A stretch of DNA of 64,000 nt from Rutidosis leptorrhynchoides (lineage: Eukaryota > Streptophyta > Magnoliopsida > Asterales > Asteraceae), in contig NC_092340.1 of the NCBI RefSeq assembly GCF_046630445.1, positions 366,195,001-366,259,000 on the forward strand, given 5' to 3'. A program made the position numbers and the translations under genes. Shown here one piece after another: positions 58,338 through 64,000 of this stretch; the first letter of the stretch is position 1; every line of letters begins with the position of its first letter. Below the pieces are notes generated by a model. It made no database searches and was not told the origin of the DNA. It saw only the letters and a program-made list of their open reading frames with translations.

Positions 58338-60421
58338 GACCTTCTTTGATTAAATGCGATAATCTGTCTCGATTTCTCTGTCTGATATTTTACTATAAAT
58401 CCACCCCCTTCGTTTCTTTATTTCCACATCTCACACCTTCTAGTCTTTCTCCCCAATTCATACTTTAAAGCATTCGTTAATATGCTTCATCCAGTATTGA
58501 TTCTTGATATACTCTTAACTTTCATATCTGTCATTCTTCTTTTTCATCTACCACCGGAGGAAGTTATTTTCTTCTACCATTACCTTGGGGTTATTGTGTT
58601 TTTCATTCTCCCGTGTCTTTATATTGCTATACGCATTGATATACACGGTTTGTAATTTCGAGGTTGTTATCGGGCTTTATATTCTCCATTATATTTCGGA
58701 GCTTCATGCTTTCATTTTCTCTTTCCAGTCTTAAGTCAAGCGGATAATGGTCCAGAATTCGTAGATATGAATTTTTGGATGAACATAGTTAATGTTCCAA
58801 GAAGAAAATCGTAATGGCACGATCTTAATTTGGCAACTTACCAGAATATCTGAAAATGTAGAGCTATCAAGATGATATGTTCTTAATATGTTTGGAAATT
58901 GGGTAGAATGTAAGAGTCGTGTAAATAGTACATGATGACGGTATGTTCTATGAATCATCACGTTCCATTAGAAACTCAGCATGACTTACTGTAATATAAT
59001 CACGTTGATCAAGTGTCATTATATTATACTAACTCATGTTTCAGTTCCCAACACTGCTTTAAAAACATTCCTATTTTAAATTCGAATTTTTTCTTTTCTT
59101 CAGAATTTAGAAACTAACACAGTTTCTTTTTATGTTGTAATGCAGATATTGCGAAGAGATAAAAGATTTCGGATAAGAATAGTTGTGAAAATATCTTCAG
59201 GAATATCGAAGATATTTATAATAAAAGATACGATAATATCTTAGAATTCTTAACATAGATGGATGATGAAGAAGATTTGTCTGTGAAGGTTTAGAATAAG
59301 AAGTAAGGTGTTTGCTAATGATTTCAGTAGACACTGAAACATTTGGATCCTTTGAAGGCAGGTTTAGTCTTTGTGATTTGTCCACAGCCTCCTTCATGGT
59401 CTGCTCAATCCATTTTCCAGTTTCAAACCTTCTCTTTTTCTCAGCTTTACCACCATACTATTCTTTATCATCAAACTTTTGACTGTTAAAGTCGTTTACA
59501 GTTTTTGCTGCTTCATCAGCATTTTTCCAATTTCGGAGAACTAGTTCATAGTTTGGGATGTTTTTCAGAAAATTCACATTCGAAGTATGTAAGTCTAGGA
59601 GATAGACGTTATATGTATACATATAACTTTTAACGCAAAATTGTCGCGAAATTCAAAATACTGATTGCTAATTCCCAGTAGTTGGTGTGACAATTATTGT
59701 TACAGGATGTAGGTGAGTACATGATGGGGTTTTAATGAATAAGTATAGTGGATTTTCAGAGAGGCTTAAGTCGAAGGTTAATGAAGTTGTTGATAAGTTT
59801 ACTGCTAATGTGAAGAGATATGAAAGGTTTCCCGGTAACCATGATGAAGGGTTTATTCGTATAAACAAATGAAGGTGATTTGCTGGAGCTGTGACAAAAC
59901 TGTCTATTTTGGAAAGAGATTGAAAAATTATATTTGGTAATAAATATCAAAGGATCTGACATGGATACATGTTAAACTATAACTTTGGTTTCGAGAGCTT
60001 TTCAGGTGCATGACAGTGGGTAATGTGTGGTTGGATAATCATCTCGCATGTCTTTAGGAATTTCGAAGTGTTTGAACACATATTGTAATTGTTAATATAC
60101 ATATGATGTTCTAAGATTTTGAATGATACAAATATTTTTGTGAGTTCCATGAATAGAAATGAGGTTCTAGGACAGTTTTGAAGTCAAAGTATAGTTTTGA
60201 AAGATGTAGGAATCTAAGAGTGATGATTTCGGTTATATCTTGAATCGAATTCTGAGATTTTAAAATCAGAATATGTAATTAGATTTTGAATGAGTATGGT
60301 TGTTTTGATTTCTATAAAAGAATGTATATTGTTGTGAAAGTAGGGAGTATAATGGATGACTTGCTGAATCAGATTCGAAGAATGTAACATATTAATTGTG
60401 AATTTATATATCTCTCGGGTA

Positions 60422-60434
60422 TTACCTACCCGTT
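60422..60434 (-). promoter_or_regulatory. Central polypurine-tract-like motif
   Basis: AACGGGTAGGTAA on the minus strand in mid-element, the same as the motif beside the 3' LTR and kept in the left copy at 1679. Confidence 0.45.
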
Positions 60435-60752
60435 AAAAAAAAAAATTTCACAATTAATATTTTGTACAAAAGAATTTTATTACAGTCTTTATGGAAATAT
60501 TTATGTGTATATTTCTTCAGATGTAATATAGATTTAATAAGTTAATATTAAATTAAACTCATTTGATTTATGGTTAAGGCTAGGATAGATAATTTCTAAA
60601 CTTTAGAAATTACATAATCGCCGTAGAATGTTTCCCCAATGAAGTTATGAATCAATACTTAATCGTTGTGGTATTCCTTGGTATCTACATGGCGTATGAC
60701 GTCGATGCTCGTGGGACAGATTGTGAAGTTGAGGTTTGCGATGTGGTTGTTG

Positions 60753-61178
60753 TTAGTGGTGGTAATGGTACTGTTGATGTTGTTGATGGTGGTACTGAGC
60801 GCGAAGCTCGTTGACTTCTTCTATTACACCGGGGTGATTGTCGGTTCGAACGAGCGGATAAATAAGATCTAGAATTTGGTGTAGTATATAATCATGACGA
60901 GATACTCTGGAAATGAGAGAGAAAATGGTGTTTCGAACAGGTTCGCCAGTAAGTGCTTCAGGTTCATTGCTAAGAGGGCAATGTGGTGGATGAAAGGGAT
61001 CACCTTCTTCTTGTCTCCAATGGTTAAGTAGATTACGAACCCATCCCCAATTCATCCAGAATAGATGATGGCTAATTGGTTGATCCATTCCGGTCACGCT
61101 GCTTTCGGAGCTCATGTGGAAATCCATATCGGCATAGCTGTCGGAATCCGAGGAACTCAAACTGGTTGAGGGATCCAT
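60753..61178 (-). CDS. Small gag-like ORF of the non-autonomous Tekay-like element
   Basis: 141 aa, ATG-initiated, about 400 bases after the primer site, so the first ORF of the transcript. The N-terminus is Ser/Asp-rich (LSSSDSDSYADMDFHMSSES). The middle is helical (GWVRNLLNHWRQEEGDPFHP, VRNTIFSLISRVSRHDYILH) and the tail is His/Gln/Tyr-rich. No zinc knuckle or catalytic motif. A decayed copy occurs at 876-1274. Both copies keep the frame except for one stop, which suggests the ORF mattered at some time. It may be a shortened gag N-terminus, but I do not recognise the family. Confidence 0.55.
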   Translation of the reverse strand: MDPSTSLSSSDSDSYADMDFHMSSESSVTGMDQPISHHLFWMNWGWVRNLLNHWRQEEGDPFHPPHCPLSNEPEALTGEPVRNTIFSLISRVSRHDYILHQILDLIYPLVRTDNHPGVIEEVNELRAQYHHQQHQQYHYHH

Positions 61179-61575
61179 CTTGTATGATCAGGGAAAGAAT
61201 TTTTTTGTATGAAATAGATTATAGAATTTAGATTTGGTATTCTTCAATACATAATTTACATATGTATATATAATACCAAAATTCCATAAATTACGGAGGA
61301 ATCTTTTGAAAGATGTCAGTCAAAGTTCACAGTAACAGATATGTTAAGATAAGAATTCGTTTATACACTATTATGCAATAAATGTAGGAAAACGCGTCTA
61401 GACTTAAGAATGATAAGCAGGTAATTTCCTAAGGGTGGTAAGTAGATGATTTCAGACTAAAAATGATAAGCAAAACTTTTGACATGCAGACACGGTCGAA
61501 GTCCAGACTCACTGATGCATCTTAACAACTATCAGTTAGACACACTAATGCAAGACCTGGTTCGCTAAGACCACC

Positions 61576-61587
61576 GCTTTGATACCA
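61576..61587 (-). other. Primer binding site, tRNA-Met type
   Basis: TGGTATCAAAGC on the minus strand, two bases from the LTR; one base from the canonical site. Confidence 0.8.
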
Positions 61588-61589
61588 AC

Positions 61590-64000
61590 TGAAAGGATCC
61601 GTTCATATACATTATAAACGATTCACAATAGTTGATTACATCGCGAGGTATTTGACCTCTATATGATATGTTTTACAAACATTGCATTCGTTTTTAAAAG
61701 ACAAACTTTCTTTACATAAAAAATTGACGGCATGCATACCATTTCATATTACATCCAACTATAATTGACTTAATATTAATCTTGATGAACTCAACGACTC
61801 GAATGCAACGTCTTTCAAAGTATGTCATGAATGACTCCAAGTAATATCCTTAAAATGAGCTAATGCACAGCGGAAGATTTCTTTAATACCTGAGAATAAA
61901 CATGCTTTAAAGTGTCAACTAAAAGGTTGGTGAGTTCATTAGTTTATCATAATCAATCATTTCCGTAATAGTAATAGACCACAAGATTTCAGTTTCTATA
62001 AATATCCGTACACTCGCGAGTGTATAAAAGTATTCTATAAGTTGTAGGCACCCGGTAACAAGCCTTAACGTTCATGTTTTACCCTCTGAAGTACACCAGA
62101 TCAGGTGTGTTTAAAATAACCTCGAAGTACTAAAGCATCCCATAGTCAGGATGGGGTTTGTCAGGCCCAATAGATCTATCTTTAGGATTCGCGCCTACCG
62201 TACATAGACAAGTAGTTTAATGTTACCAAGCTAAGGGTATATTTCTGGTTTAAACCCACATAGAATTAGTTTTAGTACTTGTGCCTATTTCGTAAAACAT
62301 TTATAAAACAGCGCATGTATTCTCAGCCCAAAAATATATATAAAAAGGGAGTAATGAAACTCACCATACTGTATTTCGTAGTAAAAATACATATAACGTC
62401 ATTTAACAAGTGCAAGGTTAGCCTCGGATTCACGAACCTATATTAATTATATATATTTATATGTTGGTCAATATTTGTCTAACAATTTTTGGTCAAGTCA
62501 TAGTGTACCACAATCCTAATGCTCGAGACTAATATGCAAAAGTCAACAAAAGTCAACTTAACCTAAAATGACTTCTAAAATTTATACGTGTTTATTATAT
62601 AACTTAACTATAGTCATTTTATATATTTAAATATATTTATTAGATTTTATAATAATAAAAGTCATTTATTAATAAAAATTTATATTAACGTTTATATATT
62701 GATAAAATATACTTTTATATATCTTAAGTAGTAAAATTTATAAAGTTCACTTAATATCGTAAAACTATAGTGGTAAGTATTATTAATGTAATTATATTAC
62801 GCGTGGTGAAAAATATCTTTGTATCCCCTATTTATTTGATAAAATAATATTGATCATAATAATAATAAGTAAAAGTTGTATTATTTTGTAATAATAATTA
62901 TTATTATTCTATAAAAAAATAACAATATTTATATTTACTAAAAATGTTATTATGATAAAATGATAATACTAACATAATAGTAATAATGATATTTTATAAT
63001 AGCAATGATATTTCTATTAAAATAATAACGACGATAGTAATAATAATCATTTTAACAATAATACTAAAATTCAGTTGACTATAACTTCTAATTCGTTCAT
63101 CGAAACCATTCGATAACTAAATGAAAAATTCTTAATTTTTCGCTAGCTTTCCAATGACATGCATATCATATACCCTATCTCAGTAGCATATGTATCTAAT
63201 TCAGGATTCAACAAACCTATCTAAGGACAATATCGAATGTACAAGCATGCATAATCCTATATACTCGAGCACTAGTCAGGGATACACTATTGAAATATAA
63301 AAGTTAACTTATGAGTGCTCACGTATCAATATTGAGATTCAATATTGCAGGAAAGTACGTAGACGAAACGAAAATGATAAACGTTAGGTTGACCTCATGA
63401 GCAATACCCTCGATCAATACCCATAACCTCCATAGCTATAACCCATAATTTCCTTAGCTCTATCCCGTTTGAAAACTTATTTTAAAATCGTCTGAATATA
63501 ACTCCGTTGTAGTATTTTATGTATACTAATAATATCTTGAAATAATACAAAGAAAATATATATGTGTAATTCGATTGAGAGAGTTTAGAGAAATATATTT
63601 TCAAGTTTCTATGAAATAATAAAACCTATTGAATTATATTTATAATAGATTTTTGAATTATTAAAGTAAATTATTAAAGTATGAATTATTAAAGTATGAA
63701 TTATTAAAGTGAATTATTAAAGAGTGAATTATTAAAGTGAATTATTAAAGTATGAATTATTAAAGTGAATTATTAAAGTGAATTATTAAAGTATGAATTA
63801 TTAAAGTGAATTATTAAAGTATGAATTATTAAAGTGAATTATTAAAGTATTAATTATTAAAGTTAAAGTAAAGTAAAAGTAAAGTAAAGGTAAAGTTAAA
63901 GTATAGTAAAAGTATAAAACTATGTACGTATAATATGCATATAAATATATATAATATTAATTTAAATCGTTATATATATTTGATAAAATAAAATATAAAT
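61590..64000 (-). repeat. 5' LTR, subfamily A (partial)
   Basis: Same sequence as 55234-58039 from its TTTCA end onward, with scattered single-base differences and a different number of tandem units at 63655-63865. The TGTAACG start lies beyond the window. Confidence 0.9.

Larger units (their letters stand above)
55234..64000 (-). mobile_element. Non-autonomous Tekay-like element, subfamily A (runs off the window)
   Basis: Minus-strand element: 5' LTR 61590 to beyond 64000, primer site, 3.5-kb interior, 3' LTR 55234-58039. It inserted in the Athila 5' LTR (presumed duplication CCAGT at 55229-55233). The LTRs differ at about 1% of sites by eye, so it is young, as expected for the innermost layer. 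The interior has no protease, RT or integrase; only one small gag-like ORF and a conserved 3' block remain. Confidence 0.88.

Overview
The window is nuclear DNA from a flowering plant. It has GT-AG spliced genes with AT-rich introns, LTR retrotransposons primed by tRNA-Met or tRNA-Asp, Stowaway, hAT, Harbinger and Mutator-type MITEs, a tRNA-derived SINE and a probable Helitron. The LTR families (Tekay-like ends TGTRAYGACCC, Athila-like pol) look to me like those of daisy-family (Asteraceae) genomes. That is an impression, not something the sequence proves. There is no bacterial or organellar signal.

Only two host genes can be supported, and they converge tail to tail. On + at 17768-23541 is an intact 18-exon gene for a GBA2-type non-lysosomal glucosylceramidase (GH116, 941 aa, catalytic Glu529 and Asp677 present). 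On - at 28150-23975 is an intact 11-exon gene for a 374-aa type I membrane protein of a plant family of unknown function; one of its introns uses a GC donor. Their stop codons are 433 bp apart and their poly(A) signals about 75 bp apart. Several small transposons sit in introns or flanks without damaging exons.

Left (1-11201): a non-autonomous Tekay-like LTR element in + orientation whose left LTR end and right LTR belong to different subfamilies. It is interrupted by a 3.9-kb Ty1/copia-like element (1952-5818, perfect CCACG target duplication) that has no pol but carries a coiled-coil ORF and many GGGGGAG tracts. 11202-16840 holds a fold-back element with telomere-like repeats, MITEs, a SINE and a TE of unknown class.

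Right (28.6-64 kb): a probable Helitron end at 28580 with exon-like gene fragments behind it; a solo LTR at 32489-34849 (TSD AATTG); then a three-level nest, all in - orientation. A decayed Tekay-like chromovirus (35717-38595) was entered by an Athila-type element (38596-55233), whose 5' LTR was entered by a second non-autonomous Tekay-like element (55234 to beyond 64000).

The most unusual features are: an Athila pol reading frame with a second aspartic-protease domain after the integrase, followed by a separate zinc-knuckle ORF and an env-like ORF; pairs of short CG-rich palindromes just upstream of LTR TATA boxes in unrelated families; and a 19-bp hairpin before the 3' LTR that shows a compensatory double substitution between families.
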